A DNA stretch of 64,000 bases from Parabacteroides goldsteinii. Its GTDB lineage: Bacteria > Bacteroidota > Bacteroidia > Bacteroidales > Tannerellaceae. A program made the position numbers and the translations under genes. The notes under the pieces were generated by a model. The model did no database searches. It saw nothing but the letters and a program-made list of their open reading frames with translations, and was not told the origin of the DNA. The stretch lies in assembly GCF_015550595.1 (NCBI RefSeq), contig NZ_JADNBB010000003.1:146174-210173 (forward strand). Direction: 5' to 3'. Shown in pieces: positions 43,117 through 52,639 of this stretch; positions within the stretch are counted from its first letter, which is position 1; each line of letters opens with the position of its first letter.

Positions 43117-44423
43117 ACAAATTTCGCTTTCATATTCTTTATCTTCTCATCGCGGATACGTGCCAGCAAGTCTGCTTTCTTATCACGTTTTACTGCCGCA
43201 TAAGCACAACTTTCCTTTACTTCGACTACGCCGAGATCGTCTTTCTCCAAACCGCCTTTCTGGAAAAGAAAACCGACAACATCCTTTTTACTCAGCTTGT
43301 CCCGTTTACCGCGGTTGATCGTCAGTGTCACCCATTCCGAACGAAGAGGTTTCCTAGCCTTCTCCGGCAGGAAAAATTCATCCGGTTCACGGGTGATATA
43401 TTCAGGGACAGTTTCCACTTCGTTCAGGATCATAAAGGCATTTCCTTCCGCATTCATACGGGCCGTTCGTCCGTTTCGGTGGATAAACGCCTCTTCATTG
43501 ATCGGGAGATGATAATGAATAACATTTTTCACTTCCGGAATATCCAGTCCACGGGAGGCCAGATCGGTGGAAATAAAGACGGAAGCACTGCCATTACGGA
43601 AAAGCGACAAAGCCCGTTCGCGTTCCGGCTGTTCCATACCACCGTGGAAATATTCATTATCCACCCCCATCTCGGTCAAGTAATTGCTGACACGTTCCAC
43701 CGACTCACGCTGGTTACAGAACACCAAAGCCGATTCGCCTTTCAGTTCGCCCAAAAGTTTGTATAGCGTTTCCAGTTTATCCTTGATTGGAGATTGTACG
43801 ATACGCAAAGTCAAGCCTTTCGCTTCCTTTACACCTGTCAGGAATGACAAACGTACCGGTGCCGTAATACCGGTAAAAGGCGGTATTTCGACAGCTTCCG
43901 TTGCCGAAGTCAACACCCTGCGACGCACGCCCGGAAGATGTGCCAGAATGTCTTTCATCTCATCCTGGAAGCCTAATTCCAGAGATTTGTCGAACTCATC
44001 CAGAATCAATGTCCGGACGGTATCCAAATCGATATTACCCCGTTCCAGATGGTCGAGGATTCGTCCCGGAGTTCCGATCAATACAGTCGGCGCATGTTCC
44101 AGGCTCTTCTTTTCCGTCCGGATCGGATGACCGCCGTAACAGCAATTCACCTTATATCCGGCACCCAGAGAACGGAATACCGTCTCTATCTGTAAAGCCA
44201 GTTCACGCGACGGAGCGATGATAAGCGCTTGTATCTTTTTCTCCTCGTCAGTCAATGTAGTAAGCAAAGGCAGCAGGAATGCCAGGGTTTTACCTGATCC
44301 CGTCGGACTAAGCAAAACCATATCTTTGGTTGTACCGGCATCGAGCACGGCCTGCTGCATTTCATTCAACGCCTCGATACCTGTATTCGATAAGGCACGG
44401 GCTACGATCTCATTTTGTGTCAT
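43113..44423 (-). CDS. DEAD-box RNA helicase (DEFD variant, DbpA/CsdA-like tail)
   Basis: A 436-residue SF2 helicase. Motifs in order: Walker A SPTGSGKT (39-46), PSRELAL, GTPGR, motif II DEFD (142-145, Phe for Ala), TSAT, DLASRGLDIPEV and HRNGRTAR. After about 350 a C-terminal domain (WVTLTINRGKRDKLSKKDVVGFLFQKGG) resembles the DbpA RNA-binding domain that targets 23S rRNA hairpin 92. A role in large-subunit assembly is therefore plausible. It overlaps both flanking genes by 4 bp, so all three are translationally coupled despite unrelated functions. Confidence 0.92.
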   Translation of the reverse strand: MTQNEIVARALSNTGIEALNEMQQAVLDAGTTKDMVLLSPTGSGKTLAFLLPLLTTLTDEEKKIQALIIAPSRELALQIETVFRSLGAGYKVNCCYGGHPIRTEKKSLEHAPTVLIGTPGRILDHLERGNIDLDTVRTLILDEFDKSLELGFQDEMKDILAHLPGVRRRVLTSATEAVEIPPFTGITAPVRLSFLTGVKEAKGLTLRIVQSPIKDKLETLYKLLGELKGESALVFCNQRESVERVSNYLTEMGVDNEYFHGGMEQPERERALSLFRNGSASVFISTDLASRGLDIPEVKNVIHYHLPINEEAFIHRNGRTARMNAEGNAFMILNEVETVPEYITREPDEFFLPEKARKPLRSEWVTLTINRGKRDKLSKKDVVGFLFQKGGLEKDDLGVVEVKESCAYAAVKRDKKADLLARIRDEKIKNMKAKFV

Positions 44424-45775
44424 TTATATTCTTTATAAAATTCGGCAACCGATTCAATCCCTTTATAGAAAAAGTCCAACATGCAACTCTCGTTAGGAGA
44501 ATGAATAGCGTTCTGTTCGAGCCCGAAGCCCATCAGGACGGTCTTTATACCTAATACCTGCTCGAAAGTGGAGATAATAGGAATACTTCCTCCACGGCGT
44601 ACAGCCAGCGGCTTCTTTCCGAAAGCAACCGTACAAGCTCTCTCCGCTGCCTGGTAAGCAGGCAGGTCGATCGGACAAACATAACCCTGTCCACCGTGTT
44701 TTGGTGTGACTTTTACCTTAACACAAGCAGGAGCCACTTGGTTTATATAATCTTCGAACAGCTGAGATATTTTCGTATGATCCTGATGCGGAACCAACCG
44801 GCAGGAAACTTTAGCATAGGCTTTCGATGGCAACACGGTCTTGCTTCCTTCTTCCGTATAACCGCCCCAGATACCACAGATGTCGAATGACGGACGGCAA
44901 CTGTTCCTTTCCAACGTCGAATATCCTTTTTCACCGAACAGGGCATCCACACCGATCGCGGCTTTATATTTTTCTTCATTGAACGGGATCTGTGCAATCA
45001 TCTCCCGTTCTGCCGGAGAAACTTCTTCTACATCATCATAAAATCCGGGGATCGTGATACGTCCGTCGGCATCGATTATATCTGCCATCAATTTGCATAA
45101 AACATTGATCGGGTTAGCTACTGCCCCACCGAAATGACCGGAATGCAAATCACGATTAGGACCTGTCACTTCGATTTCCCAATATGCCAGGCCACGCAGG
45201 CCAGTTGTCAATGAAGGTGTTTCGGCACTGACCATGCTGGTATCGGATACCAGGATCACATCTGCTTTCAACAATTCCTTATGTTCGCGGCAGAAGGTTT
45301 CCAAGCTGGGAGAACCGATCTCTTCTTCTCCTTCAAAGATAAACTTCACATTACATTTCAATAAATCGAGTTTCAACGCAGTCTCAAAACCTTTCACCTG
45401 CATCATCGACTGGCCTTTATCATCATCGGCCCCACGTGCCCAGATACGACCATCGCGTATTTCCGGTTCGAACGGCTGGCTTTTCCACAACTCCAACGGT
45501 TCGGCAGGCATTACATCGTAATGAGCATAAACAAGTACGGTCGGAGCATCCGGTGAAATAATCTTTTCACCATAAACCACCGGATTTCCTTCTGTGGGCA
45601 TAACTACCGCTTTGTCCGCACCGGAAGACAACAACAACTCTGTCCACCGTTCGGCACAAGCTTTCATATCCGGTTTATGTTCGTGTTTTGCACTGATTGA
45701 CGGAATACGGATCAAGCTGAACAGCTCTTCCAGGAAACGATCTTTATTGGATTCTATATACGATTTTACTGTCAT
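44420..45775 (-). CDS. M20-family dipeptidase
   Basis: A 451-residue di-zinc metallopeptidase of the CNDP/DUG1-like M20 group. Metal-site motifs are HYDVMP (His85, Asp87), ARGADDDKGQ with the bridging Asp, the catalytic Glu pair in FEGEEEIGSPS, and SDTSM. A dimerisation (lid) domain lies at about 190-330. A C-terminal His in AIHSPNE closes the site. It probably cleaves dipeptides in the cytoplasm. It is the first gene of the run with the helicase, deaminase and phosphorylase; no clear promoter was found in the 127-bp upstream gap. Confidence 0.9.
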   Translation of the reverse strand: MTVKSYIESNKDRFLEELFSLIRIPSISAKHEHKPDMKACAERWTELLLSSGADKAVVMPTEGNPVVYGEKIISPDAPTVLVYAHYDVMPAEPLELWKSQPFEPEIRDGRIWARGADDDKGQSMMQVKGFETALKLDLLKCNVKFIFEGEEEIGSPSLETFCREHKELLKADVILVSDTSMVSAETPSLTTGLRGLAYWEIEVTGPNRDLHSGHFGGAVANPINVLCKLMADIIDADGRITIPGFYDDVEEVSPAEREMIAQIPFNEEKYKAAIGVDALFGEKGYSTLERNSCRPSFDICGIWGGYTEEGSKTVLPSKAYAKVSCRLVPHQDHTKISQLFEDYINQVAPACVKVKVTPKHGGQGYVCPIDLPAYQAAERACTVAFGKKPLAVRRGGSIPIISTFEQVLGIKTVLMGFGLEQNAIHSPNESCMLDFFYKGIESVAEFYKEYK

Positions 45776-45902
45776 AAAACTGGAGATTTAATTTTAAATT
45801 TAACGTTTTTATTTAGGGTTACAAGTTTACGAATAAATTACTTAAATCTACCTTTTATTGTCCTATAAAATATATCAGAATGTTAACTTTCCATTCCTAT
45901 GT

Positions 45903-47264
45903 TTACTGGAATCTACTGCCACCAAGTGCATGGAACAGGTTTATAACCCCTTGTATTTTATCAAATTGATCCTGCGCCTGTACTAATTCCGCATCCAATA
46001 AAGACTTTTGTGCAGTCAATACTTCCAGATAATTCGTAGAAGAATATTGCATCAATAACTTCGTTTTATGTACAGCTTCCTGTAAAGCACCAACCTGCTG
46101 CTTCCCGATCTCTATCCTTTGTTGGGCAACCTGCCACTGCACCAGAGCATCGTTCACTTCTTTCCCTGCATTCAAAACAGATTGTTGAAATGAAAGAGAG
46201 GCCTCTTCCTGCCGCGCTTTCGCCACTTTCAGATTAGCGATATTCGTACCTTTATTAAATAATGGTTGTGTCAACGATCCTACAGCACTCAATAACAAAC
46301 TACCGGGATTCATAATCACACCGCTACCGTTATTTGTCCATCCGGCAGTACCGGAAAGCATTATGTTCGGATAAAAAGCAGAGCGTGCCGCATTGGTTGA
46401 ATAAAAAGCCTGCATCAGGTTAAATTCCGCCTGCCGAATATCGGGACGATTAGATAAAAGCTGCAAAGGAACCCCAATCTTTAGTTCTTCCGGAAACGAC
46501 TGTTCCTCCAGCGTCTTCCGTTCAATCGTTTGTGGTGCCATAGCCAGTAAAACAGACAAACTATTTTCCGTTTCACGGATACTTTTCTGTATGGATAGAA
46601 TAGAAGCTTCGAGTGCCAAATGATTTGCCTTTGCCTGAAGGATAGCAGTATCATTCGATTCCCCTGCCCGTTTCAATGCTTCCAAAGTCTTTACCGTACG
46701 TGACCAACTTTCCAATGTTTCTTTATTGATTACAAGTTGTCTGTCCAACATCAACAAAGTATAATAACTATTCGCGATGGTAGCCACCAACTGTGTCTGT
46801 ACAGCCTGTTCATACGCACGGCTTCCTTCAAGTGCAGCTTTCGCTCCTCTTTTCGCATTCGTTACTTTACCGAAAACATCTATTTCCCAACTTGCCGACA
46901 AAGCTAAATTATACGTCTTACCAGGAGCAGAGCCATCGAAGCTGCTAACTCCGCCCTCCGGATTCAACGATAAAGAAGGAAGATAGGAAAGACGGGCATT
47001 CATCAGGACAGCTTCGGCTTCCTTCACCCGCAAATGAGCGATATTCAGATCGGTATTATACTCCAATCCCCTTTCGATCAGGTTCTGTAATAAATTATCC
47101 GTAAAAAGTTCTTTCCAGGAAAGAGAAGCGACTGTTGCCGTATCTTCCACTGTCATATCCCGATACAGTCCGTCCGTATTAACCTCCGGACGAGAATAAG
47201 GTTTATATATCCTGCAACCTGTCATCAGACAGATTGCAAGACTTAAAATAAATAACTGTTTCAT
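45903..47264 (-). CDS. NodT/OprM-family outer membrane factor lipoprotein (operon 2)
   Basis: From ATG 47264 the protein has 453 residues with a lipoprotein signal (MKQLFILSLAICLMTGC); an upstream in-frame GTG at 47270 would overlap the permease by 4 bp. Two OEP repeats follow, with YNLALSASWEIDVFGKVTNA and LLSAVGSLTQPLFNKG marking the two membrane-barrel entries. It is the outer-membrane duct of the second tripartite pump, and resembles in sequence and length the duct of operon 3 at 54973. Confidence 0.9.
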   Translation of the reverse strand: MKQLFILSLAICLMTGCRIYKPYSRPEVNTDGLYRDMTVEDTATVASLSWKELFTDNLLQNLIERGLEYNTDLNIAHLRVKEAEAVLMNARLSYLPSLSLNPEGGVSSFDGSAPGKTYNLALSASWEIDVFGKVTNAKRGAKAALEGSRAYEQAVQTQLVATIANSYYTLLMLDRQLVINKETLESWSRTVKTLEALKRAGESNDTAILQAKANHLALEASILSIQKSIRETENSLSVLLAMAPQTIERKTLEEQSFPEELKIGVPLQLLSNRPDIRQAEFNLMQAFYSTNAARSAFYPNIMLSGTAGWTNNGSGVIMNPGSLLLSAVGSLTQPLFNKGTNIANLKVAKARQEEASLSFQQSVLNAGKEVNDALVQWQVAQQRIEIGKQQVGALQEAVHKTKLLMQYSSTNYLEVLTAQKSLLDAELVQAQDQFDKIQGVINLFHALGGSRFQ

Positions 47265-47266
47265 AC

Positions 47267-50200
47267 TCACTTTTTCTTTCCTATTTCTTCTAATTCCGTT
47301 TGTATAGACCAGTCGGCATCCCCCTTAGAGGTTTGTATCGGTCTGACTTTCTCCTGTAGATATTGAAATACAATAAAAAGACCCGGGACAAGGAATAATA
47401 AAGCCAACGTTCCGACAAGCATGCCGCCTACCGCACCGGACGCCAACGAACGGCTTCCGTTTGCACCTACCCCATGCGCCACCATTAACGGCAACAGGCC
47501 AAATACCATTGTCAAAGCCGTCATCAGGATCGGACGCAAACGAACTTTTGCAGCAGCGAGAGCAGCCTGCGTCAGTGACATTCCTGCTTCCCGACGTTTA
47601 GTCGCATATTCCGTCAGAAGAATAGCAGTCTTAGCCAGCAATCCGATAAGCATGATTAATCCGGTCTGCATATAAATATCATTTCCCAATCCAAACAGCT
47701 GGGCAAACAGAAAGCTGCCTAATAATCCGCAAGGCACCGAAAGAATAATTGCGAACGGAATAAGAAAACTCTCATATAAAGCACTTAATATCAAATAAAC
47801 CAACAAAAGGCAGATACCGAAAATAATAACGACATTATTAGTCGTCTTGCTTTCTTCACGTGAGATACCTCCGAATTCATATCCGTAATTCTTCGGCAAC
47901 ACCTGATCCGCCGTTTCTTTAATGGCCTGTAATGCATCTCCCGAACTGTAACCGTTTGCCGGTGAACCGTTGATCGAGATCGAATTATAGAGGTTGAAAC
48001 GCATTAAATCCTGCGGGCCATACGTTTTCGTCAACTTCACAAACTGGCTCAGCGGTGCCATTTCCTCACCGACCCTTACATAAAGATGGTTCAGCGACTC
48101 CGGTGTGACACGATATTCAGGATCTGCCTGGATCATCACACGGTACAATTTAGAGAAACGGTTGAAGTTGGATACATATCCACCGCTATAATAGCCTGAA
48201 AGCGTTTCTAAGACTTCACCCGGTGAAATTCCTGATTGTTCGCATTGGGCGGCGTCGATATCTACCCAATACTGTGGATAGTTTGTCTCGAAAGCAGAAT
48301 AAACGGCTTCAATTTCGGGACGTTGGCTAAGTGCGGCCACAAAATTATCTGTCACTTTCTTGAAAGCGTTCAAATCACCGGCAGTCTTGTCCTGTATGTA
48401 AAGTTCAAAACCGCTACCCATACCATAACCAGGGATCATCGGTGGCGTCATAGCGAATATCTGCGCATCCGGAACTTCAGTCGACAAACCATAAATCTTA
48501 TTCACTACATCGGCTGCAGACTGGCCTTCTTCCTTTCGCTCGTCCCAATGTTTGAGCGAAAGAAAATACATCCCCATGGAAGGTCCCGAACCGGAAAATG
48601 AATAACCTACCACATTGGCATTGTATTCTACCTCAGGGATCCCTTTAAGCTGTTCGTTCATCTGCTCCATCACCCGTTGAGTCTGAGGCAGAGATGAACC
48701 CGGCTTGGAGTTCATGCTGATCATTACGGTTCCCGTATCTTCATCTGGAATCAGTCCTGTCTTGGTATGTTGTACCAGAAAAACAAGTAAAACAAGTGCA
48801 GTCACCAATGTACTCCACATCAGCCAACGACGTTTGACAAACAATAATACTCCTTGCACATAACGTTTGGTCATCACGTCAAAAGCTGCATTAAACGCTT
48901 TACGGAAACGGGCAGCAAAATTATCCTTTACATTTCCTGCTTCATCTATATAAGGAGTCAATAACAATGCACAGAGTGCCGGAGACAATGTAAAAGCATT
49001 GATTGCCGAAATACCGACGGCAACAGCCATTGTTATACCGAATTGGGTATAGAATGCCCCCGAAGTTCCTCCCATCATAGACACAGGTATAAATACAGCC
49101 ATAAAGATCAAGGTCGAGGTAAGAATAGCCGAAGATACTCCTTTTATTGCATCATTCGTTGCCATATAAGAGGACTGATATCCCACATCGAACCGCGCCT
49201 GGACAGCCTCGACCACCACTATCGCATCATCCACCACCGTCCCAATGGCCAATACCAGAGCAAACAATGTCAATAGGTTGATCGAGAACCCGGCTACCGA
49301 CATAAAGGCAAACGTACCGATAATGGAAACAAAAATTGAAATAGTCGGGATCAACGTAGAACGTATATCCTGCAAAAAGACATATACCACCAGGATTACC
49401 AGCAAGATAGCTTCCAACAACGTTTTTATCACCTCATGGATCGAAGCATACAGGAAACGGTTCGTGTCATTCAGTGTTATAAACTCCATTCCTTTAGGAA
49501 GATCACTGCTTATCTCTTCCAGTGTGGCATCGATTTCATTAATGATAATTGAAGCATTCGACCCGGCAGTCTGAAACACCATTGCCAGTGCAGCCGGATG
49601 ACCATTCACCTCCGTTGCATAATTATAAGCCTCATCTCCCAGTTCAATATCAGCAACCTCACGTAACCGTAACACATCGCCCCCCGGCAAAGAACGTATC
49701 ACAAGATTACCAAACTCTTCCGGCGTAGAGAAACGCCCACGATACTTCATGGTGTACTGGTGGGTATTATCATGATTCTCTCCGAATGCTCCCGTAGCTG
49801 CTTCGATATTCTGTTTATCCAATACAGCCGAGATATCTCCCGGAACCAGTTTATACTGTGCCATCTTATCCGGTTTGAGCCAGATACGCATACTGTAATT
49901 GGAACCGAATTGCATAACCTGCCCTACTCCGGCAATACGCTTGATACGCGGTTCCACATTGATCTTCATATAATTATTGAGGAACTGGCGATCGTAAGCA
50001 TCGTCCGGTGAGTAAAGAGCAAAAGTCTTCAACTCAGCGTTCTGCTGCTTCATGGTCGTGACACCGATCTTAGTTACTTCGGCAGGCAGCAAACTCAATG
50101 CCGTAGAAACACGGTTCTGCACATTCACTGCCGCCATATCTGCATCGCTTCCTTGCTTGAAAAAGATATTGAGAAATACATCGCCACTATTTGAAGCCGT

Positions 50201-50443
50201 GGAAGTGATATAGTTCATATTCTCCACCCCATTAATCGCTTCCTCCAACGGAACAATGACACTTTTCTGAACAGTTTCAGCATTGGCTCCCGGATAATTG
50301 GTAAAGACCTGGATCGTAGGAGGTGCAATATCGGGATACTGCTCGACAGGTAGTGTAAACAAAGAAATAATACCCATCAGAACAATTGTTATGGAAATAA
50401 CAATCGATAAGACGGGACGGTCTATAAAATATCTTAGGTTCAT
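47267..50443 (-). CDS. RND efflux permease, HAE1 type (operon 2)
   Basis: A 1058-residue inner-membrane drug/proton antiporter with the HAE1 start (MNLRYFIDRPVLSIVISITIV). TLPVEQYPDIAPPTI follows, then span 4 with both proton-relay Asp residues (GTVVDDAIVVVEAVQARF) and the span 10 Lys (LIGLLAKTAILLTEYA). The large periplasmic loops have the usual FNLYNSISINGSPANGYSSG elements. It is expected to export amphiphilic drugs, dyes, detergents or bile salts. It is flanked by its adaptor (11 bp upstream) and duct (overlapping or adjacent). Confidence 0.93.
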   Translation of the reverse strand: MNLRYFIDRPVLSIVISITIVLMGIISLFTLPVEQYPDIAPPTIQVFTNYPGANAETVQKSVIVPLEEAINGVENMNYITSTASNSGDVFLNIFFKQGSDADMAAVNVQNRVSTALSLLPAEVTKIGVTTMKQQNAELKTFALYSPDDAYDRQFLNNYMKINVEPRIKRIAGVGQVMQFGSNYSMRIWLKPDKMAQYKLVPGDISAVLDKQNIEAATGAFGENHDNTHQYTMKYRGRFSTPEEFGNLVIRSLPGGDVLRLREVADIELGDEAYNYATEVNGHPAALAMVFQTAGSNASIIINEIDATLEEISSDLPKGMEFITLNDTNRFLYASIHEVIKTLLEAILLVILVVYVFLQDIRSTLIPTISIFVSIIGTFAFMSVAGFSINLLTLFALVLAIGTVVDDAIVVVEAVQARFDVGYQSSYMATNDAIKGVSSAILTSTLIFMAVFIPVSMMGGTSGAFYTQFGITMAVAVGISAINAFTLSPALCALLLTPYIDEAGNVKDNFAARFRKAFNAAFDVMTKRYVQGVLLFVKRRWLMWSTLVTALVLLVFLVQHTKTGLIPDEDTGTVMISMNSKPGSSLPQTQRVMEQMNEQLKGIPEVEYNANVVGYSFSGSGPSMGMYFLSLKHWDERKEEGQSAADVVNKIYGLSTEVPDAQIFAMTPPMIPGYGMGSGFELYIQDKTAGDLNAFKKVTDNFVAALSQRPEIEAVYSAFETNYPQYWVDIDAAQCEQSGISPGEVLETLSGYYSGGYVSNFNRFSKLYRVMIQADPEYRVTPESLNHLYVRVGEEMAPLSQFVKLTKTYGPQDLMRFNLYNSISINGSPANGYSSGDALQAIKETADQVLPKNYGYEFGGISREESKTTNNVVIIFGICLLLVYLILSALYESFLIPFAIILSVPCGLLGSFLFAQLFGLGNDIYMQTGLIMLIGLLAKTAILLTEYATKRREAGMSLTQAALAAAKVRLRPILMTALTMVFGLLPLMVAHGVGANGSRSLASGAVGGMLVGTLALLFLVPGLFIVFQYLQEKVRPIQTSKGDADWSIQTELEEIGKKK

Positions 50444-50454
50444 ACTTTTTTATT

Positions 50455-51567
50455 TTATTGTTTTTCGGTTTCTTTGACAAGTATCTCCATTCCGTCTTGC
50501 AACAATCCGACACCTTCGCTGACAATCCGGTCGCCCGGCTGAAGACCTGAGCGAACAATATAGTCAGTACCGTCGTTCAGCTTTTCTATCTGTAGCTGAA
50601 CAGCGGAAAGTTTTCCGTTTTCCTGCACTTTGTAAGCAAATACTTTATCCTGTAATTCATAGGTAGCAGACTGAGGAATGACAATCACATCATCCATTTT
50701 ATAAGGAATAACGACATTACCGATCCCGCCACTGAATAACATACGGTTTTCGTTCGGAAATACGCTTCGTACCGATACTGTTCCCGTCTGCTGGTTGATA
50801 ACCCCGCTGATACTTTCGATATGTCCGTTTTCTTCATAGATGCTTCCATCATTCAACTGCAGTTCGATCGACGGCATCTGCTTTATCGTTTCGTCCGGCG
50901 AACCATACTGCCGGATCAATGCCCGGAGACGATTTTCTGTCATAGAGAAATAGACATACATTTGTGAATTGTCCGATACAGTGGTCAGCGGTTGAGCCAT
51001 CGACGGATTAACCAAAGCACCTGTCCGGTAAGGAAGTATCCCGACAATACCATCCGACGGACTTTTTACTTCTGTGTAGGAAAGGCTGTTACGGGCATTC
51101 ACCTCTTGCGCCCGAGATTGCTCCAATCCTGCGGTCGCAATAGACAGTGCATTCCGAGCGGTCGATAGCTCATATTCCGAAATAACGTTTTCACGGAACA
51201 ATTCCTGTTTGCTATCGTAAGTCAGCCGGGCTGTTTCCACTTGTGCTTGTGCTGCATGTACATTTGCCGTCGCTGTTCTTAAAGCAGCCTGGTAAGGAAC
51301 CGGATCGATAACAAAAAGAGTTTCGCCCTTCTTCACTTTTTCGCCTTCCTGAACACAAAGCCGGAATATCGTACCCGACACTTGCGGATAAATTTCAATA
51401 TCCTGTCGCCCCCGGATAGAGGCAGAATAAGCTTCTTTGATTTCCGCCGGAGCAGACGTCACGGTTAATACTGGATAAGCCTGATGAAACTCCCCTTCTT
51501 GTTTATTCTTACAAGATATCAGAAACATAAAGCAGAGAATGGTAATAATTAGAAATAAATTTTTCAT
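50455..51567 (-). CDS. RND periplasmic adaptor lipoprotein (operon 2)
   Basis: A 370-residue membrane-fusion protein with a lipobox (FLISC). It shows the IEIYPQVSGTIFRLCVQEGEKVKKGETLFVIDPVPYQAAL lipoyl/barrel opening in part, a helical hairpin at about 95-160, the second lipoyl half (SPSDGIVGILPYRTGALVNPSM) and a C-terminal domain ending in LVKETEKQ. It is the first gene of pump operon 2. A minus-strand TATCTTTG at 51637 and a 9-bp dyad at 51609 lie upstream. Confidence 0.9.
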   Translation of the reverse strand: MKNLFLIITILCFMFLISCKNKQEGEFHQAYPVLTVTSAPAEIKEAYSASIRGRQDIEIYPQVSGTIFRLCVQEGEKVKKGETLFVIDPVPYQAALRTATANVHAAQAQVETARLTYDSKQELFRENVISEYELSTARNALSIATAGLEQSRAQEVNARNSLSYTEVKSPSDGIVGILPYRTGALVNPSMAQPLTTVSDNSQMYVYFSMTENRLRALIRQYGSPDETIKQMPSIELQLNDGSIYEENGHIESISGVINQQTGTVSVRSVFPNENRMLFSGGIGNVVIPYKMDDVIVIPQSATYELQDKVFAYKVQENGKLSAVQLQIEKLNDGTDYIVRSGLQPGDRIVSEGVGLLQDGMEILVKETEKQ

Positions 51568-51608
51568 ACGGTTACTAATTTGAACAATCTTTCATTATCT
51601 GGAACTAT

Positions 51609-51644
51609 CTCCGGTAACAACTGATTTACCGGAGCGCAAAGATA
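51609..51644 (-). promoter_or_regulatory. Promoter and operator-like dyad of efflux operon 2
   Basis: The minus strand has TATCTTTG (51637-51644) as -7 element. A perfect 9-bp inverted repeat, CTCCGGTAA (51609-51617) and TTACCGGAG (51626-51634), follows at about the transcription start, 42-67 bp before the adaptor ATG. It could be a repressor site or a 5'-leader hairpin. Confidence 0.55.
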
Positions 51645-51733
51645 TAGTTTGTCGTAACCTGATCACATATCATAATCCTGCCATATCGGGTACTTTTCAA
51701 TACAAACTAAAGAGGGATTCTAAAAAAACATAC

Positions 51734-51741
51734 TATCTTCG
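51734..51741 (+). promoter_or_regulatory. -7-like element for the AraC regulator of operon 2
   Basis: TATCTTCG differs from TAnnTTTG at one base and lies 22 bp before the ATG at 51763. No -33 motif is clear. Confidence 0.4.
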
Positions 51742-51762
51742 CGGAGAAGATCCGAATAAAAT

Positions 51763-52614
51763 ATGACAAATATAAAATACGCTTTACACCGACCAGGAAA
51801 CGAAAATGCAGCCGGAATAACCGACCTGAAAGAAAGTATAGGACATCCGTTGGATCCAAACTGTTGCACAATCCTGTTATGTACGGCGGGGATGGCTACT
51901 GTCTCTACCAATTTTCAAAAGCGGATAATGAAAAAAGGAGATGCAGTCTTTATCTTTACCGATATAGTATTCGTTACGATCGAAGTTTCAGATACATTTT
52001 CCGCCCTGTATGTTTCGCTTTCCGAAGAAGTGATGGAAGAAGTCTTTTATAAAATTACTCCTACTTCGTTTTGGTATTTTATATATGACCACGTTATTCT
52101 CCATCTATCGGAAAATCAATTTATGCTACTGCATACGTGGTATCAGCAAACAAAATGGATTATTGACGAATGTGCACAAGAATATAAACTGACGCTGTTA
52201 CGTAACAACATTCACAGCCTTTTTATGGCTATCGACAGTGAAGCGAAAGAAAAAAATATAGGAATCAACGATCACTACAAAAGAGATCAGACATGGGCTA
52301 TCCTGGGAAAGTTCGCCAGTCTGTTAGCTGAGCATTGCCATCAACACCGGGAAGTAAGTTTTTATGCAGACAAACTCTGTATAACACCTGATTATCTTTA
52401 CAAATTAGCTTATAAAGGAATAGAGCAAAGCCCCAAAGAGATAATCGAACAAATGATCATCGTAGAGATCAAAACTTATCTTTCCAATACTAATTTGTCT
52501 ATTAAAAGCATCGCAGCTGAAATGAATTTCGAAGATCCGTCATATATGTGCCGTTTCTTCCGGAGACATACCGGATCGTCACCGACAGAATACCGGAATA
52601 TCTACTTAAAATAA
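51763..52614 (+). CDS. AraC-family regulator, divergent from efflux operon 2
   Basis: A 283-residue regulator. The N-terminal part (about 1-130) is a cupin-like sensor (KKGDAVFIFTDIVFVTIEVS). The C-terminal 100 residues carry two helix-turn-helix units: YADKLCITPDYLYKLAYKG and IKSIAAEMNFEDPSYMCRFF, ending in SSPTEYRN. Position and orientation suggest control of the pump genes starting 195 bp away. It resembles in layout the regulator at 60868, which sits in the same place relative to pump operon 3. Confidence 0.87.
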   Translation: MTNIKYALHRPGNENAAGITDLKESIGHPLDPNCCTILLCTAGMATVSTNFQKRIMKKGDAVFIFTDIVFVTIEVSDTFSALYVSLSEEVMEEVFYKITPTSFWYFIYDHVILHLSENQFMLLHTWYQQTKWIIDECAQEYKLTLLRNNIHSLFMAIDSEAKEKNIGINDHYKRDQTWAILGKFASLLAEHCHQHREVSFYADKLCITPDYLYKLAYKGIEQSPKEIIEQMIIVEIKTYLSNTNLSIKSIAAEMNFEDPSYMCRFFRRHTGSSPTEYRNIYLK

Positions 52615-52639
52615 TACTCACGAAATAAAACCAATAAAA

